Positions 1 through 8,999 of a stretch of DNA of 54,074 nt are shown piece after piece. A program made the translations under genes and the position numbers. The stretch is from Candidatus Thermoplasmatota archaeon (lineage in GTDB: Archaea > Thermoplasmatota > SW-10-69-26 > JACQPN01 > JAJPHT01), in the NCBI GenBank assembly GCA_035540375.1, contig DATLGO010000017.1, positions 1 to 54,074 of the forward strand. Direction: 5' to 3'. How positions within the stretch are numbered: position 1 is the stretch's first letter; each line of letters opens with the position of its first letter. Under the pieces are notes generated by a model. It was not told where the DNA came from. It searched no databases and saw only the letters and a list, made by a program, of their open reading frames with translations.

Positions 1-273
1 GTGCCGCCAGAGCGAGACCTTGACCTTCGGCATCGCGAGTGACTCGACGCAGAGCCAGCCCGCGGGGGGCGGGAGGGCGTGGACCTCGAGCGGGGCGGCT
101 TCGCTCACGCAGGGGACGGGGTCGCCGGACGGGTAGCGGAAGGCGCAGGGTGCCGGATCGGGGTCTCGCGGTGTTGCAAGACAACCGAGGACGGGAAAGG
201 CCATCATGAGCGAGACGACGAGAATCACGTGACGGGGTTCGCGCGATTCGATGAATGGACCCCCCGATCGCAT
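1..273 (-). CDS. Exported lipoprotein, N-terminal part only
   Basis: Only the first 91 codons are visible; the gene continues past the left edge. The ATG at 273 gives a basic n-region, a hydrophobic stretch (about residues 16-29) and the lipobox VLGC with Cys31, so the product is probably exported and lipid-anchored. The mature part begins with a Pro/Asp-rich linker and has three more Cys. It starts 19 nt after the stop of the preceding lipoprotein gene, in the same direction, so the two are probably co-transcribed. I recognise no family, and function is unknown. An internal GTG at 228 could also serve as start but would leave a very short n-region. Confidence 0.68.
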   Translation of the reverse strand, partial: MRSGGPFIESREPRHVILVVSLMMAFPVLGCLATPRDPDPAPCAFRYPSGDPVPCVSEAAPLEVHALPPPAGWLCVESLAMPKVKVSLWRH

Positions 274-292
274 TTCCGCCCTTCGCAAAGCG

Positions 293-1078
293 TCAGTGGC
301 CGAGCGCAACATCTTGTAGAATGTTGTTCGACGCATGGGGAGGCATGTGGAGAGGCGTTTGGCGACACGAATTCCCGACAGACAGAATATCGAGCGGTAT
401 GACACCGCGGCCGAAATTGTTCCAATGGATGGCAAGGGTGAAATCGGTGCCGTTCAGCAAGAGGTCCCTTGGTCCCCAGAACCCGTACGGACCGAGCATC
501 ATGGGGTCGAAGTAGAAGGTGCGGTCTTCTGCCCGGAGAGCCCAGAGAAGCCAGAGGTCCCCGTCTTTGGCGGTCCACTGCGGGTCCAATCTTGCTCCAG
601 CGAGCACGGGTGTCTCCGTTTCGACGATGGCGGCAAACGCTTGAACAAGGACCTTTTCTGTGGCACGCGTGTCCTGGGGCAGAAGCATGATGGGATTGAT
701 AGGGACGGGGAACTTTGACAACGTGACCGGAGCACGTCCCTCCGGATCTATGGCGATGGCCAGCCCAACGTCACCCTTCGGCCACTCACCTTCGTAAGCG
801 ATCGCGAAACGAGCCGTCCGAACGTTCTCGTAAACCGCGAAATGACCCGCAGCCAATTTGCAGTACCACCCTGGCCCGTCGAGTGAATCAACGAGCGTCA
901 AGTTCAACGTCGATGCTTCGCAAGTGCGCGCCGAACCATCGCGCCAGGTCTGATGACACACTGCGAAGTCATCGAGCCTGATTTGGGGCTCGCTTTCGAC
1001 AGGAGCCACACAGCCCCCGATCAGGAGCGCCAACACGACGACCACGACCGGGGGCTTCGAACGATCAAAGTCGTTCAT
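293..1078 (-). CDS. Exported lipoprotein, unknown function
   Basis: A 261-residue protein with a short charged N-terminus, a Val/Leu-rich hydrophobic segment (about residues 11-20) and a lipobox ending IGGC at Cys23, so it is probably a membrane-anchored lipoprotein facing outward. The mature part has a few scattered Cys, and Trp/Tyr-rich stretches typical of a folded beta-rich domain. Its ATG overlaps the stop of the upstream Cys-rich protein by 4 nt (ATGA), and another lipoprotein gene follows 19 nt later. This is a three-gene operon of exported proteins. No family was recognised. Confidence 0.75.
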   Translation of the reverse strand: MNDFDRSKPPVVVVVLALLIGGCVAPVESEPQIRLDDFAVCHQTWRDGSARTCEASTLNLTLVDSLDGPGWYCKLAAGHFAVYENVRTARFAIAYEGEWPKGDVGLAIAIDPEGRAPVTLSKFPVPINPIMLLPQDTRATEKVLVQAFAAIVETETPVLAGARLDPQWTAKDGDLWLLWALRAEDRTFYFDPMMLGPYGFWGPRDLLLNGTDFTLAIHWNNFGRGVIPLDILSVGNSCRQTPLHMPPHASNNILQDVALGH

Positions 1079-1839
1079 GCGTTGGTGCTACCACCACCGC
1101 GGAGGAGAGATTCAGAATCGAACGTGGTTCCAGCCCCGCATTCAAGGGATCCGCCAAGGGATGCAGATCCAGACGGCCCGGTGATCGAGACGCCGGCGCC
1201 GATTTCCCAACTGAAGCTGATACTGCACGAACTTGATCCGCTAAACCCGCCGGCCCCTGCATCGACGTAGAACTCCGTGGGACCGAGGCCCGCCTCGCCC
1301 AGAGGCCGGCAGACCCCGAGCTGGTCCTCGAAGAGCCGCGAGCGCGCGATCGTCATGCCGGTGCCGCTTGGACCCGGCGCCCCCCATTCGAGGCCGAAGA
1401 CCCATTCATCTGCGCCGTTGTTGAGGTTGTTGGTTTGAAGCATCCATGAGGCCACGAGGTTCCCGAGAGGATCCTTGTAGAGCTGGAACCATGAATTCCC
1501 GTTGCCGGTGATAACCCCCGTGACGGGCGCAGCTGCACCGCAAACCGGCGCTTCAGGCTGCACGTCGCACGGTTCGCCGCAGTCAGGGATGCAGTCCGGA
1601 TCCTCGCACGAGACGAGGCAGCCTCCGACCATCATGCAGTCGATGATGCACTCCGCCTGATCGCTGAGATCGTCCACCGGCCCGCGCTGAGCCGTGAAGC
1701 AATCCACGACCCCGGAATCCACCGGGTTCGCCGCCACACCCCCGGCGCCGACGAGACCCAAGACGATCGCGGCCACGAGCACCACTCCGAAGCGCCGACG
1801 TGCGAGCACACGACCAGAACCCCCCCCCGCACTTAACAC
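1075..1839 (-). CDS. Secreted cysteine-rich protein
   Basis: A 254-residue protein starting at GTG 1839. An Arg-rich n-region is followed by a hydrophobic core (about residues 17-33) and an Ala-rich probable cleavage site near residue 37, so it is exported. Nine Cys lie between residues 47 and 100 in spacings such as CxxxC and CxxxxC, suggesting several disulfides or a small knotted domain. The C-terminal half is Gly/Ser-rich and beta-like. There is no C-terminal anchor. It is the first gene of an operon with two lipoproteins (ATGA overlap with the next). A second in-frame GTG about 10 codons in would also keep the signal peptide. Function unknown. Confidence 0.7.
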   Translation of the reverse strand: MLSAGGGSGRVLARRRFGVVLVAAIVLGLVGAGGVAANPVDSGVVDCFTAQRGPVDDLSDQAECIIDCMMVGGCLVSCEDPDCIPDCGEPCDVQPEAPVCGAAAPVTGVITGNGNSWFQLYKDPLGNLVASWMLQTNNLNNGADEWVFGLEWGAPGPSGTGMTIARSRLFEDQLGVCRPLGEAGLGPTEFYVDAGAGGFSGSSSCSISFSWEIGAGVSITGPSGSASLGGSLECGAGTTFDSESLLRGGGSTNA

Positions 1840-1876
1840 TTCTCATGACCCTGTTTGGACCGGGTTCTTGCTTCCC

Positions 1877-2674
1877 TCACCCGAGGCGGCGCCCGACGAG
1901 CTTCGCGCCGATCCCGATCCCGTCCTTGAAGCGGCCGAGCTTCGTCTCGCCGATGCGGCGGCCGTAGCGGATGGGGAGCTCGCGGATGACGAGGCCCGCC
2001 TTCGCGCACTGCGCGAAGAGCTCCGCTTCGATCTCGAAGCGACGCGCGGTGAGCGGGAGGGCCGCGACCTTCTCGCGCCGGAAGCCCCACATGCCCGTGC
2101 AGACGTCCGTCGTGCGGACGCCGTAAAGGAGGGTCGCGAGCGTCGAGAGCGCGACGTTGCCGACGCGGTTCACGGTGCTCATGGCGCCGTCCTCGATCTC
2201 GCCCGCGAAGCGCGACCCCATGACGACGTCCGCGCCGTCCTCGAGCTCGAGGAGGAAGCGCGGCACGTCCTCGGCCGGGTAGGTCCCGTCCGCGTCGAGC
2301 ATGACGACGTACGTTCCCTTCGCGTGGTCGAGCGCGGCGCGGAACGCGAGGCCTTTGCCCACGCCGGGCTGGAGGACGACGCGCGCGCCGAAGTCGCGCG
2401 CGATCTCGCGCGTCGCGTCCTCGCTCGCGCCGTCCACGACGAGGAGGTCCACGTCGAACCCGAGCGCGGCGAGGACGGGAAGCGGCAATTCGCGGAGCGT
2501 CGTCGCGATGCCGTCCTCCTCGTTGCGCGCCGGCAGGAGGATGGTCGCGACGCCGCGCGTCGCGCGATGGGCGGTGTCATCCTGGGCGATGGAATCGGGG
2601 GCGAGAAAGCGACGGCGCGCGTCCGCGAAGGCGGATTCCGCGCGCTCGTCCCCCCCGCGGGGGACGGCGCTCAA
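1877..2674 (-). CDS. GT2 glycosyltransferase, dolichol-phosphate sugar synthase type
   Basis: A 265-residue GT-A enzyme of the dolichyl-phosphate mannose/glucose synthase family, which moves a sugar from a nucleotide donor onto a polyprenyl phosphate at the inner membrane face. Visible motifs are LLPARNEEDGI at the N-terminal strand, VVDGASEDATREIA, the metal-binding DAD in MLDADGTYP, and a later CTGMWGFRR segment with RFEIEAELF. There is no C-terminal membrane domain. The start is TTG 2674, overlapping the stop of the GT-C gene upstream (TTGA); no nearer ATG or GTG keeps the first strand. Coupling to the GT-C gene suggests it supplies that enzyme's lipid-linked sugar. It is paralogous to the GT2 at 22618. 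Confidence 0.88.
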   Translation of the reverse strand: MSAVPRGGDERAESAFADARRRFLAPDSIAQDDTAHRATRGVATILLPARNEEDGIATTLRELPLPVLAALGFDVDLLVVDGASEDATREIARDFGARVVLQPGVGKGLAFRAALDHAKGTYVVMLDADGTYPAEDVPRFLLELEDGADVVMGSRFAGEIEDGAMSTVNRVGNVALSTLATLLYGVRTTDVCTGMWGFRREKVAALPLTARRFEIEAELFAQCAKAGLVIRELPIRYGRRIGETKLGRFKDGIGIGAKLVGRRLG

Positions 2675-4365
2675 GCGAGGCCCTCCACGCGGACGAGCTT
2701 CGTCTGACCGTCCGCAGACGACCACCGCACGGCGCCCTGGTCGAGGAACCATGGGTGGTTGTTCTTCGTGGCGTTGAACGTGTGGAGGTCCCACCAGACG
2801 TACACGTCGCGGCCCCGCATGTCCTTGAAGAAGGACTCGCTCGAGGCGCGGTCCTTGTAGACTTCCGGCCGGTAGTGGACCTGCTCGCCCATGCGCTCCA
2901 CGAGCGCCTTGAAGAACAGGTTGGACTGCCAGGAGCCCGTGACGATGACGACGAGCCGGTCGTCGTTCGCGAGCGACGCGGCTTCGCGGATGCCCTCGTA
3001 CTGCTCGTCCTCGTAGTAGCGGTACCACGCGGGCGTGCCCTGCGCGACGGGAACGAGCGAGACGGCGAGAAGCGATGCGGCGACGACCGCCGTCACGGCG
3101 CGGCCCGCGCCCGCGATGGGGCGATCCCTCAGGCGCGCGAGGAGGGTCTCGACGACGGACCCGACGCCGAGGCCGCCGAGGATCGCCATCGCGAGGCCGA
3201 GGTAGACGGCGGTGCGGTGCGGCAGGTACCACACGTCGAACACGTCGACGACGGTGAAGGGGAGCGTCGCGAGCCCGAAGCCGAGCGCGGCGATGCCGGC
3301 GTGGCCCCGCGTTGCGGGCACGGTCGCGATGCCGACGACGGCGAGGGCGACGAGCGTCCAGCCGAACATCATCTCGAAGTCGACGAACATCGGGAAGTGC
3401 TCGATGCCCGCGACCCCGACCGTGATGCCGCCCGCGAGCACGAGACCGCCCACGACGCCCGCCGTCGCGGAGGCCGTCCCGCGGCCCGTGCGGGCGAGCC
3501 AGGCCGGGACGAGGAACGCGACCGCGAGCGCGAGCGGAATGGCGAGGACGAACCACGGCGGGAGCGCGGCGAACGCGTGCGTCGCGAAGGCGAGCGGCCC
3601 GGCGTCCCCGACGCCGTCGCCCACCCAGCGCTGACGGTCCGCGTCGTCGGCGAGCTTGTAGCTGTAGCTCATGAAGAAGAGCCCCGCCGCGACCACGGCG
3701 CCGAGCGCGGTCGAGAGGAGCGTGGGACGCGGCTCCGCGGCGACGGCCGAGACGACCACGTAGAAGCCCGCCGCGAGGGCCGCGACGACCATGATCCAGG
3801 GGTGCGCGAGCACGAGGGCCGCGCCCGTCACCGCCGCGACGGGGGCCCACGCGGGACCGTCGCGGCCGAGGCGCACGATGGCGAGGAGGAACCACGGAAG
3901 GAGCGCGAGGTCGAGCGCGGTCGGCGCGCCGAGGCCCGAGCGGAAGATGTGCTCCGGGGTCGCGGCCATGAGCACCGCGGCGACGACGCCCGCGACCGGG
4001 CCCGCCTGGTCGCGCGCGAGGAAGAAGACGCCCGCGACGCTGAAGGCACCGAGGACGGGCGCGATGAAGCGCAGGAGCGTCTCGTGGTCGATCCCGGCGC
4101 CGGCCGCGAGCGCCCCGACGAGCGCGTGGAAGCCGGGCGGGTACATGCCGACGCCGAGCGCGACGGAGTCGCCGAAGCGGCCGTTCGCAAGCCACTCCTT
4201 CACGAACACGATGTGCGTGTAGGGATCCTCGGCCGCGATGACGGGCGAGGACAGCGGGTCGCTCAGGCGCACGTAGAGCGCCGCGGCGAGGACGGGGACG
4301 AGGAGGGGGAGCGTCCAGAGCGCGCCGCGGGTCGAGGAGGCGACACCCAGTCGGGGAGTGACCAT
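2671..4365 (-). CDS. GT-C fold membrane glycosyltransferase, STT3-like
   Basis: A 564-residue protein with roughly a dozen membrane helices up to about residue 430, then a soluble C-terminal domain. The first external loop carries the acidic pair ED (residues 46-47) in EDPYTH, the position of the catalytic acidic motif in GT-C enzymes. A WWD triplet near residues 524-526 recalls the WWD motif of STT3/AglB oligosaccharyltransferases. It is shorter than typical AglB (over 800 residues), so it may be a lipid-linked-sugar-dependent glycosyltransferase instead. The ATG at 4365 begins just before the first helix. It is followed by an overlapping GT2 gene that could make its polyprenyl-phosphate sugar donor, and is divergent from a flippase gene. 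Confidence 0.72.
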   Translation of the reverse strand: MVTPRLGVASSTRGALWTLPLLVPVLAAALYVRLSDPLSSPVIAAEDPYTHIVFVKEWLANGRFGDSVALGVGMYPPGFHALVGALAAGAGIDHETLLRFIAPVLGAFSVAGVFFLARDQAGPVAGVVAAVLMAATPEHIFRSGLGAPTALDLALLPWFLLAIVRLGRDGPAWAPVAAVTGAALVLAHPWIMVVAALAAGFYVVVSAVAAEPRPTLLSTALGAVVAAGLFFMSYSYKLADDADRQRWVGDGVGDAGPLAFATHAFAALPPWFVLAIPLALAVAFLVPAWLARTGRGTASATAGVVGGLVLAGGITVGVAGIEHFPMFVDFEMMFGWTLVALAVVGIATVPATRGHAGIAALGFGLATLPFTVVDVFDVWYLPHRTAVYLGLAMAILGGLGVGSVVETLLARLRDRPIAGAGRAVTAVVAASLLAVSLVPVAQGTPAWYRYYEDEQYEGIREAASLANDDRLVVIVTGSWQSNLFFKALVERMGEQVHYRPEVYKDRASSESFFKDMRGRDVYVWWDLHTFNATKNNHPWFLDQGAVRWSSADGQTKLVRVEGLA

Positions 4366-4510
4366 GGGCCAAGTACCCCTTCCCAGGCCGGGATTGGCGT
4401 TTGGGGTACAGCCTTCGAAGCCGGACACCCCGGGTCGCCGGCCCGGATGGCCCCGTGCGGGGGTTGCACGAGAACGCTTTTCCTCCCGCGCCATCCCCCG
4501 CGCACGGGTC

Positions 4511-5833
4511 ATGCACGTCGCGGCCCGGCTGAGGGAACACTTCGCCTCGCCCCAGTACCGCAACGGGTACTTCCTCATGATGAACTCCGTCGTGGGGGCG
4601 GCAACGGGGGTCGCGTTCTGGCTCCTCGCCGCCCGGTCCGTGGAGCCCGCGGCCCTCGGCGCCGCGGCGGCGGCCGTGAGCGCGTTCACGCTCGCCGCGC
4701 TTCTCGGCAAGCTCGGCCTCGACGCGGCGCTCGTCCGCCGCGTGCCGGCGCTCGGTCCGCGCGGCCGACGGGCGATCCTCCTTCTCGCCCTCGCCGTGGG
4801 AGGCGGCCTCGCGGCGGCGGTCGCCCTCGCTTTCGCGCTCGCGCTCCCGTCGCTCGACCCGCAGCTTGCGGGCGTCGTCGGACGCGACGGGCTCGCGATC
4901 GCGCTCTTCGCGCTTTTCGCGGTCGCGATCGGGACCGGTTGGGTCTTCGACGCGTATTTCGTCGCGGAGCGCCGCGCCGGACGCTCCTTCGCGCGCAATC
5001 TCGTCTTCAACGCCGTCCGGCTTCTCCTGCCCATCCCGCTCCTCGCGATCCTTCCCGGTGGGTTGGCCATCGCCGCCGCGTGGGGCCTCGGCGCGGCCGT
5101 CTCCGCGGTCGCGGCCGCGCTCATCGCGCGCGGCGCCTTCGCGGCCCGCGGCGCGCGAGCGGACGAGGATCTCGCCGCGGCCCGGCCGGGCGCAGTGCTT
5201 CCCGACGCGGCCGCGAACTACGCGGTCAACGTCGGGGAGTTCCTCCCCTCCCTCGCCCTCCCGCTCATCGTGACGGCGGTCGCGGGCGCGGAGGCGAACG
5301 CCGCCTTCTACGTCGCGTGGACCCTCGCCGGCCTCGGGTTCCTCGCGAGCAAGGCCTTCGCGAACTCGGCCTTCGCGGAGCTCGTCGCGACGCCCGCGGA
5401 CGGCGCGGGCGTCATCCACCGCTCCGTCCGCCAGCACGCGACCGTGCTCGTTCCCTTCGCGCTCGGGGGCATCCTTCTCGGGCCGGAGGCCCTCGCGCTC
5501 TTCGGTCCCGGTTACGGCGAGGGATCGCGGCCCCTCCTCGCGCTCTTGCTCGTCTCGCTCGCGTTCGTCGCCGTGAACAACCTCGCGATCACCGTGCTCC
5601 GCGAGGAGAACGCGAAGCCGCGTCTCGTCGCCTTCCCGGCGGCGCTCATGACGCTCGTCCTCGCGTTCTCCCTGGTCTCCATCCCGGCCTGGGGCGTCCT
5701 GGGCGTCGGCGTGGCGTGGCTGGCCGCGAACGCCGTCGCGGCGGTCCCCGCCTGGAGCATCGTCGCCCGTCGCGCGCACAGGAGGTGGACGCTTGCGGCC
5801 CTCGCTGTCGGTGGTCGTCCTCACCAGGAATGA
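4511..5833 (+). CDS. Lipid-linked oligosaccharide flippase (Wzx/MurJ-like)
   Basis: A 440-residue protein with about 12 membrane helices, of the polysaccharide biosynthesis/Wzx type in the MOP superfamily. The N-terminus (QYRNGYFLMMNSVV) is typical: a short amphipathic lead, then the first helix, then a Gly/Ala-rich repeat ending in a charged loop after helix 2. Such proteins flip polyprenyl-linked glycans across the membrane. I start it at ATG 4511; a weak CTTTTCC box lies about 30 nt upstream. It is followed by an overlapping GT2 gene. A second flippase of the same family lies at 27711. Confidence 0.85.
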   Translation: MHVAARLREHFASPQYRNGYFLMMNSVVGAATGVAFWLLAARSVEPAALGAAAAAVSAFTLAALLGKLGLDAALVRRVPALGPRGRRAILLLALAVGGGLAAAVALAFALALPSLDPQLAGVVGRDGLAIALFALFAVAIGTGWVFDAYFVAERRAGRSFARNLVFNAVRLLLPIPLLAILPGGLAIAAAWGLGAAVSAVAAALIARGAFAARGARADEDLAAARPGAVLPDAAANYAVNVGEFLPSLALPLIVTAVAGAEANAAFYVAWTLAGLGFLASKAFANSAFAELVATPADGAGVIHRSVRQHATVLVPFALGGILLGPEALALFGPGYGEGSRPLLALLLVSLAFVAVNNLAITVLREENAKPRLVAFPAALMTLVLAFSLVSIPAWGVLGVGVAWLAANAVAAVPAWSIVARRAHRRWTLAALAVGGRPHQE

Positions 5834-6722
5834 GGCCGCGCACGTCCGCGAGGCGCTCGCGTCCCTCCTCGCGCAGAGCGACCCGGTCGACGAGATCGTC
5901 GTGGTCGACGCCGCAAGCGACGACGCGACGTGCGCGCTCGTCCGGGAGGCCGCCGAGCGGGACTCGCGCGTCCGCCTCATCGACTCCCCGCGCATCCTGG
6001 CCGTCGGGGAGGCCAGGAACCTCGGCGTCGCGGCCTCGAAAGGGGAATGCGTGGCCTTCATGAGCGCCGACGCGGTCGCCGATCCATCCTTCGCGGCGCG
6101 GGTGCGGGCGTCGCTTCGCGGCGCCGACCTCGTCTTCGGCCGTCAGGTCCACGCCCCGTTGCGCCTCACGCTCGCGGCCGCCGTCCGCGGCCTACGGTAC
6201 CATCTCTACGAGCGGAAGCTTCCCGCCGAAGCGTATGCCTCGAACGTCGTCTCGGCCGCCCGGAGGGAGCTTCTCGAGCGCTTCCCGTTCGGCGCGTCCG
6301 AGGCGGATTCGGTGCTCGACGACGTCCTGCTCGCCCGTCGCGCGCGCGAAGCGGGCCTCGTCCTCGCGTACGATCCGACGATGGTGGTGCACCATCGCGA
6401 CAAGGCGACGCTCGCCTCGGAGTACCGCAAGGTGAGACGGGAGGCGCGAGCCTGGGGCGCAACGCGGCGCGAGACGGGCGGACTCGACCGCGTGGTCGGC
6501 TGGGGGGCGCTCGTCCTCGTCGCCCTCGGGGGCGCCGTCTCGTACCCGCACACGATCACGCTCGCCCTCCTCGCGCTCGTGCTCGCGGCGCCGGCGCTCC
6601 GCCGGGTCACGCCGGGCGCCTTCGCCCGCTATCGGGGCTGGGCCCTCGCGGCCATCGCCGCGAGCCCTGCCTACGACCTCGCCTTCCTCTTCCATTACAT
6701 CCAAGGAGCCATGAGCCGATGA
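5793..6722 (+). CDS. GT2 glycosyltransferase with C-terminal membrane helices
   Basis: A 309-residue family-2 glycosyltransferase. The catalytic domain shows SVVVLTRNEA at the start, VVVDAASDDATC, and FMSADAVADPS where the DxD-type metal site should be. The last 80 residues hold two or three hydrophobic helices, so it is membrane-bound. Start choice: TTG 5793 is preceded by GGAGGTG at 5781-5787, an excellent Shine-Dalgarno at the right spacing. The gene overlaps the end of the flippase by 41 nt, and its stop overlaps the next ATG (ATGA), so all are one operon. Probable role: adding a sugar to a surface glycan. Donor and acceptor cannot be read from sequence. Confidence 0.87.
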   Translation: MRPSLSVVVLTRNEAAHVREALASLLAQSDPVDEIVVVDAASDDATCALVREAAERDSRVRLIDSPRILAVGEARNLGVAASKGECVAFMSADAVADPSFAARVRASLRGADLVFGRQVHAPLRLTLAAAVRGLRYHLYERKLPAEAYASNVVSAARRELLERFPFGASEADSVLDDVLLARRAREAGLVLAYDPTMVVHHRDKATLASEYRKVRREARAWGATRRETGGLDRVVGWGALVLVALGGAVSYPHTITLALLALVLAAPALRRVTPGAFARYRGWALAAIAASPAYDLAFLFHYIQGAMSR

Positions 6723-8005
6723 CCACGACGCCCACGTTCTTCCTCATCCTCGACGCCTGCCGACACGACTACATCACGCCCGAGACGACGCCGTTCCTCG
6801 CCGCGCTCCTCGAGCGCTCGAGGCGCGGATCGCTCGTCTCTCCCGCCGGATTCGCGCAGCGCACCGCGATGTTCACCGGGACGTACCCCGACAAGAGCGG
6901 CAACTTCAGCGCCTTCGGCTACGGTCCCGAGAACTCGCCGTTCGGTTGGCTCTCGAAGCTGGGTCCGCTCGCGCGATGGTACCGACCGCGCAAGGTGTTC
7001 TTCCCGGTGCGCCTCGCGATCAAGCACGCAAGCCGCCTCATCACGGGCAAGTACCACACCGATCCCGCATGGATCCCGCCGACCTTCCTCCCCAAGTTCG
7101 AGGTCGTCGAGGATTCCCGGCCCATCTTCGATCCGGGCGCGCTGCCCTCGACGAGCCTCTTCGACCGCCTTCGCGAGGACGGGAAGACGTTCTTCTACGG
7201 CGCGCACCCCGTGAGCGGCGACGACGAGGAGATCTTCTCGATGCTCCTCGAGCGCTTCGAGCGCCGCGTCGAAGACGCGCTGTTCGTCGCGCAGTTCTCG
7301 ACGCTCGACGAGAACGGCCACCACGCGGGGCCCCTCCTCCCGGCGGGCCTCGAGCCTTCGGCGGAGCAGACGGACCAGGACCGCTCGCTCATGCGCCGCG
7401 AGCTCGCGGAGCTCGACCGGAAGTGCCGGACGATCCACACCTCGCTCGCCTCGAACTACGGCGACTTCAACTTCATGGTCGTCGGCGACCACGGCATGGC
7501 GCCGGTTCGGCGGCGCGTCGACGTGCTCGCGGCCCTCCGGACGCTCGACCTCGAGCCCGGGGAGGACTACACCGTGTTCGTGAACAGCACGATCGCGAAC
7601 TTCTGGTTCGAGACCGAGCGCGCGCGCTCGGAGATCACCTCCGCGATGGAGCGCCTCGGCGGCGGCCGATTCCTCAGCCGCTCCGAGATGGAGGCGGAGC
7701 GCATCGGCTTCTCGACGCGGCGATACGGGGACGCGCTCTTCGCCGCCGATCCGGGCACGCTCTTCTGGCCCGACTACTTCCACGTCGTCGACTCGACGAT
7801 CAAGGGCATGCACGGGTACATCGACAAGGCGGAGGAGACGTACTCGCTCCTCATGGTCTCGGGCCCGGGCATCGCGCCCGGCGAGATCGGCGCGCGGCCG
7901 CTCGTCGACGTCTTCCCCACGCTCTGCCGCCTCACGGGCGTGGAATCGACGGTCGACAGCGAAGGAAGGAGCCTCCTCGATGCCTCTCTCGTGCGCCGAG
8001 CTTGA
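6719..8005 (+). CDS. Alkaline-phosphatase-superfamily phosphodiesterase
   Basis: A 428-residue protein of the type I phosphodiesterase/nucleotide pyrophosphatase branch. The first metal Asp lies in LILDACRHDY, the likely nucleophile Thr in QRTAMFTGTYPD, later metal ligands in VVGDHGM, and another His in KGMHGY. There is no signal peptide, so it acts in the cytoplasm or on a membrane-facing substrate. It may hydrolyse or transfer a phosphodiester on a glycan or lipid precursor. The ATG overlaps the GT2 stop; its own last 26 nt overlap the nucleotidyltransferase gene. The same two-gene order recurs at 24592-26857. Confidence 0.82.
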   Translation: MTTTPTFFLILDACRHDYITPETTPFLAALLERSRRGSLVSPAGFAQRTAMFTGTYPDKSGNFSAFGYGPENSPFGWLSKLGPLARWYRPRKVFFPVRLAIKHASRLITGKYHTDPAWIPPTFLPKFEVVEDSRPIFDPGALPSTSLFDRLREDGKTFFYGAHPVSGDDEEIFSMLLERFERRVEDALFVAQFSTLDENGHHAGPLLPAGLEPSAEQTDQDRSLMRRELAELDRKCRTIHTSLASNYGDFNFMVVGDHGMAPVRRRVDVLAALRTLDLEPGEDYTVFVNSTIANFWFETERARSEITSAMERLGGGRFLSRSEMEAERIGFSTRRYGDALFAADPGTLFWPDYFHVVDSTIKGMHGYIDKAEETYSLLMVSGPGIAPGEIGARPLVDVFPTLCRLTGVESTVDSEGRSLLDASLVRRA

Positions 8006-8999
8006 TTTCCCCTACACGGCGCGCGACACGCCCGCCCTCCGAGCCCGCATCGACCGCGACCTCGAAGCCGCCGTCCGCGCGACCGCGACGCGCGACCCGT
8101 CGGCCCGCGCGCTCGTGCTCACGGGAGGGTTCGCGCGGGGCGAGGGCAGCGCGCGCGAGGCGACGCCGCTCAACGACTACGACTTCGTGCTCGTGCGCGA
8201 CCGCCCGGGCGGCGGTCCCGTCGCCTCGTCGATCGCGAAGGCGCTGGAAAGGGACCTCGGCATCAAGGTGGATCTCGTGCCCGTCTTCACGGGACGCCTT
8301 CCGTGGCTCGCCCCGAAGCTCTTCTGGGTGGAAACACGCGCCGCGGGCCGGGTCATCGCGGGTCAGTCGCGCGTCATCGACCTCATCCCGCCCTTTCCGC
8401 CGTCCACCATCCCGCTTTCGGAGGCGCGCCGGCTCCTCCTCAACCGGGCGGTCGGGCTTCTCGAAGGCTCCGCCTTCGGCCCCGAGGCGGCGCGGTGGCA
8501 CGCGGCGAAGGCCGTCCTCGCGTGCGTCGAGGCGCGGCTCATCGCGCGCGGCCTCCACGACCCCTCGGTCGCGACACGGCTCGCCCGGTTCGAGGCGCTC
8601 GGCATGATCGACGAGATCCCGCTCGCGCGATGGGCGACGGCCTTCAAGCTCGATCCCGCCGCCCACGACGCGGTCGACGCGGACGCGACGTGGCGGGCCG
8701 CGAAGGACGCGCTGCTCGCCACGCATGCGCTCCTGTTCCCGTCCGCCGCGCGGGCGACGTTCGCGGAGGTCGCGTTCCACGCGGCGCGCTCGCGGAGGAT
8801 CGCGCTCGATCCCTCGGGCGCGGTGCGGCGCGTCGCGCTCGCGGCGCTCGAATCGTGCGAGGGCCCCGAGGGCCCGGATCGCGCGAAGCTCGCCCGTCTC
8901 AACCTGAGCCTCGCCGGCCTCGGGGCGACGACGGCCCCGACCGACTGGCCCGGGTGGGTGAGCGCGTTCCTCGAGGTGCGCGCCGGGACGCTGCAATAG
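7980..8999 (+). CDS. Nucleotidyltransferase-fold protein
   Basis: A 339-residue protein with a Pol-beta-type nucleotidyltransferase domain at the N-terminus: helix, then GGFARGEGS (residues 49-57), then NDYDF with Asp66 and Asp68 as metal ligands, then a third acidic strand VDLVP. The rest is alpha-helical, like the substrate-binding half of such enzymes. Substrate unknown. It overlaps the phosphodiesterase gene by 26 nt, so the two are translationally coupled. It is paralogous to the protein at 25805. Its 3' end overlaps the convergent GT4 gene by 101 nt. Confidence 0.78.
   Translation: MPLSCAELDFPYTARDTPALRARIDRDLEAAVRATATRDPSARALVLTGGFARGEGSAREATPLNDYDFVLVRDRPGGGPVASSIAKALERDLGIKVDLVPVFTGRLPWLAPKLFWVETRAAGRVIAGQSRVIDLIPPFPPSTIPLSEARRLLLNRAVGLLEGSAFGPEAARWHAAKAVLACVEARLIARGLHDPSVATRLARFEALGMIDEIPLARWATAFKLDPAAHDAVDADATWRAAKDALLATHALLFPSAARATFAEVAFHAARSRRIALDPSGAVRRVALAALESCEGPEGPDRAKLARLNLSLAGLGATTAPTDWPGWVSAFLEVRAGTLQ

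Noticed and set aside
1877-6061. Very long minus-strand frame of about 1,390 codons
   Set aside because: It reads through the GT-C and flippase genes in another frame with low-complexity Arg/Gly/Glu sequence. Only its last 265 codons are a real enzyme. The GC-rich code leaves few stops.
2755-6063. Very long plus-strand frame of about 1,100 codons opposite the GT-C gene
   Set aside because: Composition is almost all charged Arg/Glu/Asp/Ala, with no domain. It is a shadow of the opposite strand.
6944-6951. GGTTGGCT inside the phosphodiesterase gene
   Set aside because: In the middle of a coding frame with no nearby start; expected by chance. Other coding copies at 5061 and 28909 were also set aside.
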